From the NCBI GenBank assembly GCA_002686955.1, contig NYZA01000004.1:1-18688 (forward strand): a DNA stretch of 18,688 nucleotides, read 5' to 3'. The translations under genes and the position numbers were made by a program. Source of the DNA: Gemmatimonadota bacterium. Its GTDB lineage: Bacteria > GCA-2686955. Below, piece after piece: positions 1 through 8,747 of the stretch (positions are counted from its first letter, which is position 1; every line of letters starts with the position of its first letter). Under the pieces are notes generated by a model. It was not told where the DNA came from. It saw only the letters and a list, made by a program, of their open reading frames with translations, and did not search any database.

Positions 1-2
1 CG

Positions 3-437
3 TACGACGCGGAGCTCGACTGGGCCCGATCCGCGGCGCGCCGGGACCGCCCTTCACAAGCGATCGCCGCCTACCAGCGTGCACTCGATCTCGACCCGGG
101 CGCGGCGCGCGTCCACTGGGAGCTCGCCCGCCTGCTCCTGGAGCGTGGCGACACCGACCGCGCGATCGCCGAGCTGCGCCTGGCCCGCGACCTAGACCCG
201 GCTTCGGTCCGTTCCATCTCCAGCTTCAACCGCGTCATCCGCGACGTCGCCGCCCATGAAGAGGTGCCGCTCGCCGACGTCGACCTGGCCTTCGTCCACT
301 TCGCCCAGGCCTCACACGACCCCCTCGCGAAACACCTCTTCGTGGACCATTGCCATCCCTCCAAGCTCGGGCAGCTGATCGCCGCCGAAGTGGTGGCAGA
401 GACGATCGGGGAAGAGTTGGGGGACGGGGAGCAATGA
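3..437 (+). CDS. SGNH/GDSL hydrolase with TPR insert, 3' part only
   Basis: This is the C-terminal 144 residues of a gene whose start lies before the window; the frame is open from base 3 to the TGA at 435-437. The first part reads as two TPR-like helical hairpins (AIAAYQRALDLDPGAA, then AIAELRLARDLDPAS). The last third carries the SGNH block V signature LFVDHCHPSKLGQLIA, where the Asp and a His of D-H-C-H would complete the catalytic triad. The nucleophile and oxyanion blocks are missing because of the window edge. The architecture matches the damaged gene at 7563-8736, which ends LFDEHCHLNTRGNEIL, so the two are probably paralogues. It overlaps the next gene by ATGA. By family this would be a periplasmic esterase or acyltransferase on a glycan or lipid; the substrate is unknown. 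Confidence 0.8.
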   Translation, partial: YDAELDWARSAARRDRPSQAIAAYQRALDLDPGAARVHWELARLLLERGDTDRAIAELRLARDLDPASVRSISSFNRVIRDVAAHEEVPLADVDLAFVHFAQASHDPLAKHLFVDHCHPSKLGQLIAAEVVAETIGEELGDGEQ

Positions 438-2209
438 TCTCCAAGTTTGGAAAAGCAAGGGTTTTTCACCTCGTGGCGCCCCGGGGGCGGGGGCGCCGCT
501 GGTTCATCTGCCTCTGGATCGTGGCGTTCGCCGGTTGTGCCAGAGAGGAGGCGGCGCAGGCTGATCTCGAGCGGATCGGTGAGCTTCTGTCCCACCGCTT
601 GCGGGAGGACGCGGCCCCCGAGCGGCGGCGCGCGGCCGCCCGAGGGATCGGCGCGATTCAGGAGACCGAAGCGCTCTCGGCGCTCGAAGCGGCCCTCGCG
701 GACGACGATCCAGCGGTGCGGACCGAGTCGATCCACGCTCTGGCCAGGCTGGGAGCCCCGGGGCCCCTGCCTTCGATCGCCGCTGCCCTCGAAAACGACG
801 CCGCCGAGGAGGTGCGCGCGGCGGCCGCCACGGCGCTCGGTGAGCTGCTCGCCACGCCAAGATCGCCGCCTCCCGAAGGCGGGACGATCGACCTTGCTTT
901 CCGAACCCTGGCGCGAGCAACGGCCGAGGATCGCTCTCCCGTAGTACGAGTAGCGGCGGTGAGTGGATTGGGGGTAGCGCTGGCGGGCATCGACCCCGCG
1001 GCCCGCGGCGGTCCGGCGGCCGGAGCGATCGAAGCCGCCACCGACGTGATCGTGGCCGCAGTGGAATCGGGCGGACCCGCGATCCGCGCGGCGGCGGCCG
1101 CGACAGATGCCGCAACCAAAGCCCTACTGGCCGCGACGGAATCGGCTAGCTCCGCGATTCGCGCGGCGGCGGCGAAGGCCCTCGGCCCCGCGCTCTCGAC
1201 GGCGTCGGATCCTCAACCGATCCGGTCGCGACTGGCAAAGCTGCTCACGGTCGACACCGCGGGCCCCGTCCGATCCGCCGCCGCCGAAGCCCTCGGATTC
1301 GCTCGAGGCGCCGAGATCGACCTCGCCCGCGCCCTCCGCGACGATCCACTCCCCTCCGTGCGGCGCAGCGCCGCCCTCGCCTTGGGCAACGAGAGCGGAG
1401 CGGTGGCGACCGGCGCCCTGATCGAAGCCTCCGCCGACTCCGACCCGATTGTGCGCTGGTCGGCGGTCCATTCGCTGGCGCTGGTCCCCCGCGGCCGGGA
1501 TCACTTGCGCAAGCCGTCGAGGCGCGGTGGCGCTGGCGTCGAGGGGGAGCAACGCCGCGAGCCGCGACGAGGTCCGCCGAATCGCGTGAGTGATCACGGT
1601 GACAGGGAACCAGGCGCCCGGGTCGGAGCCGCACCTGCCATCGAGCGCGCTCTCGATGACGCGGATCCGATCGTGCGTCAAAGAGCGGCGGAGGCGTTGC
1701 GCTCGATCTGGTGGCCATCGGCTCGGCCGCGCCTACTGGAGCTGGCGACCGCTCCCTCGGAGCCGGCGACGGTGCGGGCGCCGGCGATCCTCGCTCTCGC
1801 CTCTACGCCGCGAATGGCGCCCGCAACCTTCGAGCGGCTCACCCTGCTTCTCGAGGGCGACGAGGAGCAGATCCTGCTCGCCACCCTGCGGGCGCTCTCG
1901 GAGCACCCCGATCGCCTACGCGCGGACCCGCGGATCGTCCCCCGCCTGCTCCGCCACCTGCGAGGCGGCTTCGGCGAAGTCCGCGTCCTCGCCGCGGGCG
2001 CGCTGGGAGCGACGGGCGAACGCTCGGCGGCCGACGCGCTGCGTGAGATGCTGGGCGCCGACGATGCGCGGGAGCGGCTAGCGGCCGCCCATGCCCTCGC
2101 GGCGATCGCCGACGGAGCATCGATCCAGGCGATTACCGCTCTCGCCGAGCAAGAGGAGCCGGAGGTCGCCGAAGAGCTGCGGAGCATCGTGCGGAAGATG
2201 GAGCGGTGA
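434..2209 (+). CDS. HEAT-repeat lipoprotein
   Basis: A 591-residue protein. The ATG at 434 is chosen because it overlaps the previous stop (ATGA) and opens a signal sequence with hydrophobic core FICLWIVAFAG and lipobox Cys35. From about residue 60 to the end it is built of Ala/Leu-rich helical repeats with the HEAT/PBS-lyase pattern (DDPAVRTESIHALARLG, DPLPSVRRSAALALG, DPIVRQRAAEALRSI), so it is an alpha-solenoid for protein-protein contact, probably anchored on the periplasmic side of a membrane. Residues about 352-396 (nt 1487-1622) lose the pattern completely and become Arg/Gly-rich, which suggests compensating frameshifts (see findings). Residues about 200-250 contain a 25-residue tandem duplication. 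It overlaps the next gene by GTGA, implying coupled translation. The function beyond scaffolding is not recognisable. Confidence 0.85.
   Translation: MISKFGKARVFHLVAPRGRGRRWFICLWIVAFAGCAREEAAQADLERIGELLSHRLREDAAPERRRAAARGIGAIQETEALSALEAALADDDPAVRTESIHALARLGAPGPLPSIAAALENDAAEEVRAAAATALGELLATPRSPPPEGGTIDLAFRTLARATAEDRSPVVRVAAVSGLGVALAGIDPAARGGPAAGAIEAATDVIVAAVESGGPAIRAAAAATDAATKALLAATESASSAIRAAAAKALGPALSTASDPQPIRSRLAKLLTVDTAGPVRSAAAEALGFARGAEIDLARALRDDPLPSVRRSAALALGNESGAVATGALIEASADSDPIVRWSAVHSLALVPRGRDHLRKPSRRGGAGVEGEQRREPRRGPPNRVSDHGDREPGARVGAAPAIERALDDADPIVRQRAAEALRSIWWPSARPRLLELATAPSEPATVRAPAILALASTPRMAPATFERLTLLLEGDEEQILLATLRALSEHPDRLRADPRIVPRLLRHLRGGFGEVRVLAAGALGATGERSAADALREMLGADDARERLAAAHALAAIADGASIQAITALAEQEEPEVAEELRSIVRKMER
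1048..1197 (+). repeat. 75-bp imperfect tandem duplication inside the HEAT gene
   Basis: Two adjacent 75-base units (about 1048-1122 and 1123-1197) are clearly alike. Both end in a nearly identical stretch: GCGATCCGCGCGGCGGCGG at 1079 and GCGATTCGCGCGGCGGCGG at 1154. In the protein they read VAAVESGGPAIRAAAAA and LAATESASSAIRAAAAK. The 25-residue unit is shorter than the roughly 31-residue spacing of the neighbouring HEAT repeats, so this is probably a recent local duplication rather than a regular solenoid step. Boundaries are approximate. Confidence 0.6.
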
Positions 2210-3966
2210 GGGCGACCTCGGCCCGCCGGATCGCCCTCGCGATCCTCGCCCTCATCGCGATTCGGCTCTGGCTGGTGCTGACGGCGACAGGCAGCTTCAG
2301 TCACGCCGACGATCTCTGGCTCGATCGATTCGAAGAGGAAACCCGCGCCGAGTCGATCGCGGGAGTGATCTCACACATCACCGACTATAGCTACTACGGT
2401 TTTTCAGGAGGTTCCCGCTTCGGGGCGATCCTCTACACGCTGACGGCTCGTACGTTCGGCCCGAGCTACATCTGGATCAAGGCCTGGGCCGTTCTTTGGT
2501 CCGCGGCGACACTCGCGGCCTTCTGCTGGCTCGTTCGGCGAGAGCTATCGCGGCCCGCACTTGCCCTTTTCTGTCTCTTTTTCATCGTGCCGCCCGTATA
2601 TCACACCGTTCTCTCCCTTCTTTTCATGGGCAATCACGTCGAGCTTCCACTCTTGATCGCGCTGACGCTCGGCTTCGGATTGCGATCGATCGGCGGTAAT
2701 CCAAATCGCGATCGCCGCTTCGCGCTCGCACTCGGCGTCTGTTGCGGATTGGGCGCCTACTATTGTCAGACTTTCTATCTCTGGCTGGCGGTTCTCACTC
2801 CCTTGCTGCTGATCGAAGGCGCACGCGGAATCGGGCCGACGAGGACCCTGCGCCGACTGCCGTGGGTGCTCGCGGGGGCAGCCCCGGGGCTCTCGCTCCT
2901 TCTCGTTGCCTACTGGCCGGAGCACGCAGCTTCGATCCTCTTCCCCTACGACAAAGATCTGCCCCGCCTGCTCTCCGATCGAGGGGATCTCACCCCCACT
3001 CTGTCCGTGATCTGGACCGATCTCTTCACGCCCTTGGCGGACGATCGGGGGGCGATTCGCATCGGCGCGCGCATCGGCGCATCGATCGTCTGGCTTCCAC
3101 TCGGCATTCTCGCCGCCGCGACTACCCGATCCAGAGATCTGCGGGCGATCTTGGGGTCGTTTGTCGCTTTCTCCCTTCTTTTGCTCTGGACCGCGACAAC
3201 GACCGGCGTCGCGGCACGCCGACATGTGATCGAGCTGGTTCCGATCCTGATGCTGATCCAGGCGGTGGTGCTCGGCGACTTGATCCCAGGAATCGCGACA
3301 TATTTTCGCGGCGATCGTCTCTCTCTCGGTGCGCGTAGGTCGATCGTGGCGCTCGGAATCGGAGTCGGCGTGTTGATCCTGATCCCTAGATCTATCGACC
3401 ACAGCCGCCTCGGCGGCGCACACTCGATACGAGAGGGGATAGCCTACTCGGCGCCTCTGGTTCGGCGACTCGATCTGGACGGCGTGGCGACACCCCATCA
3501 GCGAGCTCTTGTCACGGTGCTCGATCGCATCGATTCGGAAGGCGCGACGGAATTCGAATCGAGTCTGATCGCACTCGGAATCAGAAGCGCGCTCAGGCAC
3601 ACATCGGGCGCCAACATCGACGACGCGCTTCCCACGATCATCGGTGAGCGAATAGATCCACAGGCGTATGCGGACAAGCTGGAGTACATGCTCCATCGCG
3701 AACTGTGGCCCCGGGCAGCCGATCTAGCGAGCTTCCTGCCATCCGATCAGGCGGCTCTGTACCGCGCCGATGGGCTCTATTCTCAGCGCCTCTACTATCT
3801 CGGTGTTTCGATCGGCGCCGGGTTGCTCTGGGCGACCCCGGATTTCCGCCGGGAACCCCCCGAGCTCGTCTGCCAGGGCTGCCGGATGGCCCTCGACGAA
3901 GTCTGGGATGACCTCGAAAGCGATCGACTAATGCGGTATCTGCAAGAGATCGTTTGCACGAGGTAG
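2206..3966 (+). CDS. GT-C-like polytopic membrane protein
   Basis: A 586-residue protein starting at GTG 2206, which overlaps the stop of the HEAT gene (GTGA). It opens with a basic stretch and a first membrane helix (about residues 8-28), followed by an acidic pair in the first loop (HADDLW, D35-D36), as in GT-C glycosyltransferases (PMT/ArnT/TMTC type) where such residues bind the metal or activate the acceptor. About ten hydrophobic segments run to residue 400; the remaining ~180 residues form a soluble, probably periplasmic tail with CQGC near the end (residues about 559-562). By family it would move a sugar from a polyprenyl-phosphate donor to an acceptor outside the cytoplasm. Overall similarity to a named family is weak and the donor and acceptor are unknown. 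Its 3' end overlaps the convergent gene by 39 bases. Confidence 0.75.
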   Translation: MRATSARRIALAILALIAIRLWLVLTATGSFSHADDLWLDRFEEETRAESIAGVISHITDYSYYGFSGGSRFGAILYTLTARTFGPSYIWIKAWAVLWSAATLAAFCWLVRRELSRPALALFCLFFIVPPVYHTVLSLLFMGNHVELPLLIALTLGFGLRSIGGNPNRDRRFALALGVCCGLGAYYCQTFYLWLAVLTPLLLIEGARGIGPTRTLRRLPWVLAGAAPGLSLLLVAYWPEHAASILFPYDKDLPRLLSDRGDLTPTLSVIWTDLFTPLADDRGAIRIGARIGASIVWLPLGILAAATTRSRDLRAILGSFVAFSLLLLWTATTTGVAARRHVIELVPILMLIQAVVLGDLIPGIATYFRGDRLSLGARRSIVALGIGVGVLILIPRSIDHSRLGGAHSIREGIAYSAPLVRRLDLDGVATPHQRALVTVLDRIDSEGATEFESSLIALGIRSALRHTSGANIDDALPTIIGERIDPQAYADKLEYMLHRELWPRAADLASFLPSDQAALYRADGLYSQRLYYLGVSIGAGLLWATPDFRREPPELVCQGCRMALDEVWDDLESDRLMRYLQEIVCTR

Positions 3967-6081
3967 CTGCGGTTCAAAATCGCAGACTACCATTTCCATC
4001 TCGATGAGATGATTGGCGATCGAACGGGCCAACCTGCGGTAACCCGAGCCGTTCATATGACACTTATCCACCAGATCGCGGGCGCGATCGATGCCGAGAG
4101 CCTGGTAGAAGTGAACTCTGTCGCATCCCTCGGCGACTTCGGCGAAGATCGTTTCATAGGGATGATCCGCACCGATCGCGGTGATCTCCGGTATCAGCAG
4201 CAGCTCGGCACCGCTCGATACGATCGCGTCGGCCAAGATCTGGACCGACTCCGCCTCGCCCGGCCGCGGAGATGAGCTCGCCCCTTCCGAGCGTTGTTGC
4301 TCGCTCTCTCGCCCGCTTTCGATCGCTTCGGCGATCACCGAGAGTCCGACGAAGAGCCGCGAGCGCGAGGCCAACAGATACGCGTGCACGAGCCATCGAT
4401 TTCGAATTCCCAGTCCGAGCGCCGCATGGACCTCCGTGGGGTATTCGAGCTCGGGACTTCGGGCGACGAGCGCCTCGACCCTTTCGAAGTAGTCGATATC
4501 GCTCGGACGATCTCCGTTGTGACCGAAGTAGACGATAACGAGATCCGGCTCTAAGCAGGAGAGCACCTCCTCGTAGTAGACCCGCAGCTGTGTGAGATGC
4601 TTGCCGCCCAAACCGGCATTGATCACCTCGAATTCCGAGCCGCAACAGGAGCGCAACCGTTGCCCGAGCTGCCTGGGGTAGTTCTCGTGCGGTGCCTCGG
4701 CGGCGCCGATGCCGAAGGTCGACGAGCTTCCAAGGCAGGCGATTCGGTACCGTCCATGCGGCTTCTCGACGGAGAAGATCAGATCGGAGCCGTCTTCGAA
4801 TTCCCCCTCTGGCTCCCCGAAGATCGCGGTGTCGTGTTCGAGATCCCAGAATATGTTTCTGTTTCTCCATTCGATGTCGAGCATCCGATCGGTCGGCAAG
4901 GAACGTAGAAGGAACTCGGTGGCGCCGATCACCATGAGCAGGGCCGAGAGCTTCGGAAGCAGTCTGATTCCCTGCCTCGCGCGCAACGATCCTAGGATCA
5001 GTGCCATCGGGATGGCTGTGGCGATCGCAACGCTTCCGATCCCCACGAATCCCCAGAAGAGGCGAAACCATATCCAGTGTAGGGTCTGAAGACCGCAGAG
5101 CAGGATCGGTACAACAACATTGTTGCCATTTCGATTACTGCCCAGCGCGAGAATGGTCTTCGATATCCAAACGATCAGCACCGCCGAAAGCACGGGGACG
5201 AAAGGAAGCTGCAGAAAGCTCTGTATCGAGAGCGCCAGAAGTCCCCCGGGCAGCATCAGAATCAGCAATGCGTCGGTGGTCGACGATCGGCCGAGTCGAT
5301 GCGTCACCGCCAGGTCGATGGCCAGCAGTAGAAGAACGATACAGAGCGTGACGGCAGCCCGGCTCCCCTCTCCCTCCAGCTCCGTTCCGATCGGCCGGCC
5401 CAGAACCGATCTTGCATTGAAGCGCTCCTCGAAGGTGGGAACGATTCCTCCTTTCCGATCCAGCGGTCCGATCAGCAGATCGTCGAAGGCGACAAGACTG
5501 CCCGGAAGCGCGAGGATCTCGAGAAAGGCCTGTTCGAAACGACCAGAGAACTGAACCGATTCGATGAGGCTGTCACCGAGCGATACCTCCAGCGCTCGCT
5601 CCCTTCGCCGCACCCGCAGCTCGATCGCGGACGATAGCGGTTCGTCGATCCGAAAGGAGATCGCATCCGCGCCGGCAGGCGCGAACATGAGCTCGAAGGC
5701 GGTTCCGGTCAGCCTTTTGTCGTGACGGTACGGTCCCACAAACTCCATGGCCCGTGCGCTCAAGCGCAGCTCCCAGGGAGCGTCTCCTAAGTGCACCGGC
5801 TCGCGGCTGCGAAGCGCCGCTCTCTGCACGAGTACGAGTCGGTTTCGAAATATGCCGCTGGGATAGGAAAGACGGTCGGTCGACCAGTTCTCATCTAGAT
5901 GAATCCGCTGGATCTCAGGCCCATCGCTGAGCGCGTTGTGCAGCAGCATTCCCCATATCGGGCCGTCGATGGCGGGCTGTAGAAGGTACTGCAGCAGAAG
6001 AATGCAGATGGAAACAGAGATGCAAAGGGCCAAGTACGGAAACCATGTTGCTTTAGGGGAGTCCCGAGGCTCGCCGTTCAT
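3928..6081 (-). CDS. Membrane-anchored SGNH/GDSL hydrolase with periplasmic beta domain
   Basis: A 717-residue protein starting at ATG 6081, overlapping the upstream beta-helix stop (ATGA at 6081-6078). Order of parts: membrane helix at about 12-35; a beta-rich soluble region at about 60-235; six hydrophobic helices between 242 and 394; and a C-terminal SGNH domain from about 440. All four SGNH blocks are visible: G451-S-S-S-T with Ser453 as likely nucleophile, the NAGLGG glycine (490), GHN with Asn522, and D672-x-x-H675 in DKCHMNGSGY. Seven helices with a cytoplasmic N-terminus put both soluble domains on the periplasmic side, a consistent topology. The family includes esterases and O-acyltransferases for cell-surface polymers. 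The beta-rich region may bind glycan; that is inference. It is intact, unlike the SGNH gene at 7563. Confidence 0.85.
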   Translation of the reverse strand: MNGEPRDSPKATWFPYLALCISVSICILLLQYLLQPAIDGPIWGMLLHNALSDGPEIQRIHLDENWSTDRLSYPSGIFRNRLVLVQRAALRSREPVHLGDAPWELRLSARAMEFVGPYRHDKRLTGTAFELMFAPAGADAISFRIDEPLSSAIELRVRRRERALEVSLGDSLIESVQFSGRFEQAFLEILALPGSLVAFDDLLIGPLDRKGGIVPTFEERFNARSVLGRPIGTELEGEGSRAAVTLCIVLLLLAIDLAVTHRLGRSSTTDALLILMLPGGLLALSIQSFLQLPFVPVLSAVLIVWISKTILALGSNRNGNNVVVPILLCGLQTLHWIWFRLFWGFVGIGSVAIATAIPMALILGSLRARQGIRLLPKLSALLMVIGATEFLLRSLPTDRMLDIEWRNRNIFWDLEHDTAIFGEPEGEFEDGSDLIFSVEKPHGRYRIACLGSSSTFGIGAAEAPHENYPRQLGQRLRSCCGSEFEVINAGLGGKHLTQLRVYYEEVLSCLEPDLVIVYFGHNGDRPSDIDYFERVEALVARSPELEYPTEVHAALGLGIRNRWLVHAYLLASRSRLFVGLSVIAEAIESGRESEQQRSEGASSSPRPGEAESVQILADAIVSSGAELLLIPEITAIGADHPYETIFAEVAEGCDRVHFYQALGIDRARDLVDKCHMNGSGYRRLARSIANHLIEMEMVVCDFEPQLPRANDLLQIPH

Positions 6082-7452
6082 CTCGGCTCCTCGTTTACGA
6101 CTTCAAAGAACACCGTCTCGTAGGCAAGCGCGATTCCTTGTCTAGCCAGAGCAAGCACGACATGGGGCCGATCGTATTCGGGCCGGCGCACTACGATTCG
6201 CCCCTTCTTGTCGATACTTGAACCCTCCGGACCATCGAGCAGCAGTAGCTCGATGTCTTGATCCGGTGTTGGAATCCTCGGAACGATCTTGGCGCGGGGC
6301 GACCCGCTCGACCACTCGATCCGCTCGATATCGAGAACGACGGGTCGTTCTGGAGCAACGGATCCCTTCTCGTCGATCAGATTGCCCATCGGCTTGGAGA
6401 ACACGCCGGAGCGCTCGAATGCCGTCCTGAATCGCTCACCATCGACAGCGCTATCGGTGAGCCGGAGCGGTTCTCCGGCCCCGACCACGATGTTCGCGCC
6501 TACCCGATTGTTGTGCGCCCATCCGCCCAGAGTGATTGCGGGCGCTGATCCCGTTTCGATCCGATTGCGCGTGATCCTGCAGCGTGTCGCGGTGTCGACA
6601 TGAATCCCGCCTCCTCCAGCGATTCGATTCTCGCTGATCAGTATTTCATCGCAAGCGCTGTGGAGCACGACGGAATCCTGATTCCAGGCGATGTCGTTGC
6701 CTTCGACCATCGCCCCGTCGGCATTGAAGAGCAATAGCCCGTGACCGTTCCCGAGAATCGTATTGTAGCGAACGACCGTCCCGTGACAATAGCCGACTCC
6801 GACCCCTTCGTCCCCGTTCCCCTCGATGGCGTTCCCCTCGACGAGGCAATTGCTGGAATCCCGCAAGAGATAGAGCCCGTCATGCAGGTTTCCCACAATG
6901 GTGTTGCCGACAAGTCGGCATTTCTTCGCCTGGCGTAGATCCAGTCCGTTGCCGTCATTGTAGGAGAGCCAGCAAGCAACGATATCGACGCAGCGCGAAT
7001 CGTTGCAACGCATCCCTTGGCGGTTGCCGGTCGCCGCTGCATCTCGGATCACAGCCCCATCCGACTTCGATACGAAGATCCCGACGCCGTAGTTGCGCAC
7101 CGTGAGTCCTTCGACAAGGGCACCGGGAGCATCTTCGATCCGCAGCCCCACCGAATTCGGGTCGGTCTCTTCGTTTGGGAAATCCCGCTCGATGATCACC
7201 CCCGAGGCGCGCAGTCTCGCCCCCGCCTGGCGGAGCTCGATCCGCACATCGCGATAGGTCCCCGGAGCGATCACCAGCTCGCCGGCGAAGAGATAGGGCC
7301 CGGCCGACGCTTCCGCGCCCGCCTCTTCGCCGGGGAATCCCGCCGTGCCAAACAACGATCCGCGCGCCCGTGGGCGGTCTGAAAGCCTCGGCAAGCGCAT
7401 CAGGCCCGACCAGCAGAGAACTGAGCAAGGCCGCGCCGGCTATTCGCCGCAC
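6078..7452 (-). CDS. NosD-like right-handed beta-helix protein, frameshifted near N-terminus
   Basis: The body is a parallel beta-helix (PbH1/CASH type) made of Asn/Gly-rich coils such as GNGDEGVGVGY and NTILGNGHGLLLFN, roughly nt 7230-6400. A C-terminal beta domain ends near HVVLALARQGIALAYET. A continuous frame exists only from 7400, but the export signal lies in another frame: GTG at 7452 gives VRRIAGAALLSSLLVGPDAL. The two join sensibly if one base is removed from the AAA run at 7350-7352 (plus strand), giving RIVV-GTAGFPGEE and about 457 residues. An ATG at 7481 has a better ribosome site but hits a stop after 13 codons, so the true start is uncertain. It is a paralogue of the gene at 12867-14378. 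Such helices are found in periplasmic carbohydrate epimerases and lyases as well as NosD; no catalytic residues can be assigned. Confidence 0.75.
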
Positions 7453-7484
7453 GACGCAATCGGATTGTTGGCGTGGTTCATGTT

Positions 7485-7491
7485 CTCTCCT
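7485..7491 (-). promoter_or_regulatory. Shine-Dalgarno-like AGGAGAG before ATG 7481
   Basis: On the minus strand AGGAGAG lies 3 bases before ATG 7481 (5 bases if AGGAG is taken as the core). It is among the best ribosome sites in the window and points to ATG 7481 as the original start of the beta-helix gene. That reading hits TAG after 13 codons, so using it needs a second frame correction before the signal peptide. Confidence 0.4.
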
Positions 7492-7562
7492 GTCCCCCGA
7501 TCACGCTACCCTACCATCCCGATTCCCCTCTCCCTTCTCGGCCGGCCTCTCCGGGGCGCTTC

Positions 7563-8736
7563 GTGAGGCTCGCAGCAAAACCTGTTCTGTTCGCACTCCT
7601 TCCTTACGGTGCTCATCGTCGGAGCCATGGAGATCGCGCTGCGGGCGATCGATTATCGCTTTCGCGCCTGGTACTTCGACGATCCGAATCTTCGAGCGCG
7701 GGAGTGACGGTCTGCTCCATACCTCGCGCTTCTTCGTTCGAGGCGAGGCTTATGGTTACGCCTTCGCCAAGGAGCAGACCCTTGGGCGGAAGAAGCCGCA
7801 AGGGACTTTTCGGGTCGCGATCGTGGGTGCCTCGAGCGTCCATAACCTCGGCGGGGGGGGAGGCGCTCGTCAAGATCCTGGAAACGCGCCTGGGATCGGA
7901 ATGCGAGTTCATCAATGTCGGCTTTCAGGGTAGTTACAGCCGCCGCGTCGTGCTCAGCACGCGGGAAGCGCTCGACCTCGATCCCGACTGCATTCTCGTC
8001 CATTCGGGGCACAACGAATTCGTCAGCGCCACGAATCCCGCGACGAGTCTCACTCCGCGAGGTGAGATTCGAAGCGATATCGAGCCGCCCCCACGGCTTC
8101 GACTCGTGCAGCTGGCGACCGAATGCCGTCTCGTCGTCGGCAGACCGATATGGGACCGGCTCGAAAGGATGCGCCGCACCTTACGATACCGCCGAGAAGG
8201 AGCCCTTCTACGACGCCTACCGCGAGAACCTCGAGTCGATCGTCGCACTGACCCGAGCGGCGCGGGTTCCGCTCATACTCGGGACGCTCGCCTACAGCTA
8301 CGAGCACCCTCCGCACCGTGCATTGACCTACGACGCGTACGAACGGGCCGCCGAGCTCTCCGCGCGGGTGCTCGGTGAGCGGCTCGATGCCGATTCTGGC
8401 AACGCGTTTCTTCTTTACGCTTGGGGGCGCCATCCGAGGGCGGCGGGTGATCTCGCAGAGGCGCGTCGCTTCATCGACGAGGCATTCCTTCACGACCGTG
8501 AGCCGCGTCGCGCCGATCCGCGCATCAATCGGATCGTGCGGGAGATGGCCGGTCGATACGAATTGCCGGTTGCGGATGTCGGTTCAGCCGTGGCCGCAAC
8601 GGCCGCGGGTCGGATGCCAGGCAACGAACTCTTCGATGAACATTGCCACCTCAACACGCGCGGCAACGAGATCCTCATCCGGACCTTCGCGGAGCGGATC
8701 GTGAATGCCGCGAATCCCACCCCTCGTCGGCGTTGA
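7563..8736 (+). pseudogene. SGNH/GDSL hydrolase with TPR-like insert, broken by four +1 shifts
   Basis: One protein is spread over three frames. From GTG 7563 it reads VRLAAKPVLFALL, then shifts near 7596-7605 to VLIVGAMEIALRAIDYRF, near 7700-7702 (GGG) to SDGLLHTSRFFVRGEAYGYA, in the G8 run 7853-7860 to EALVKILETRLGSE, and near 8179-8182 (CCTT) to the frame that stops at 8736. Removing one base at each place gives about 389 residues: a membrane or signal helix, then VAIVGASSVH (block I, Ser nucleophile), FINVGFQGS (block II), HSGHNEF (block III), an Ala-rich helical TPR-like insert, and FDEHCHLNTRGN (block V). The surviving open pieces are 7473-8378 and 7915-8736. Either the gene is decayed or the consensus has local insertion errors. 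It lies 16 bases before the sulfatase-fold gene and resembles the fragment at 3-437. Confidence 0.8.
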
Positions 8737-8741
8737 AGCGA

Positions 8742-8747
8742 TACAAT
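8742..8747 (+). promoter_or_regulatory. Possible -10 element TACAAT
   Basis: TACAAT sits 5 bases before ATG 8753. If used, the transcript would start at or next to the start codon (leaderless), which fits the lack of a ribosome site there. No convincing -35 is seen. Tentative. Confidence 0.25.

Noticed and set aside
2545-3696. 383-codon minus-strand open frame opposite the first GT-C gene
   Set aside because: The composition is Arg/Asp/Glu/Gln-rich without hydrophobic pattern; it is the antisense image of a membrane protein in GATC-rich DNA.
7853-7860. Programmed ribosomal frameshifting at the G8 run
   Set aside because: Three other +1 changes in the same gene have no slippery sequence or stimulatory structure that I can see, so damage or error is simpler. 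Phase variation at G8 stays possible.
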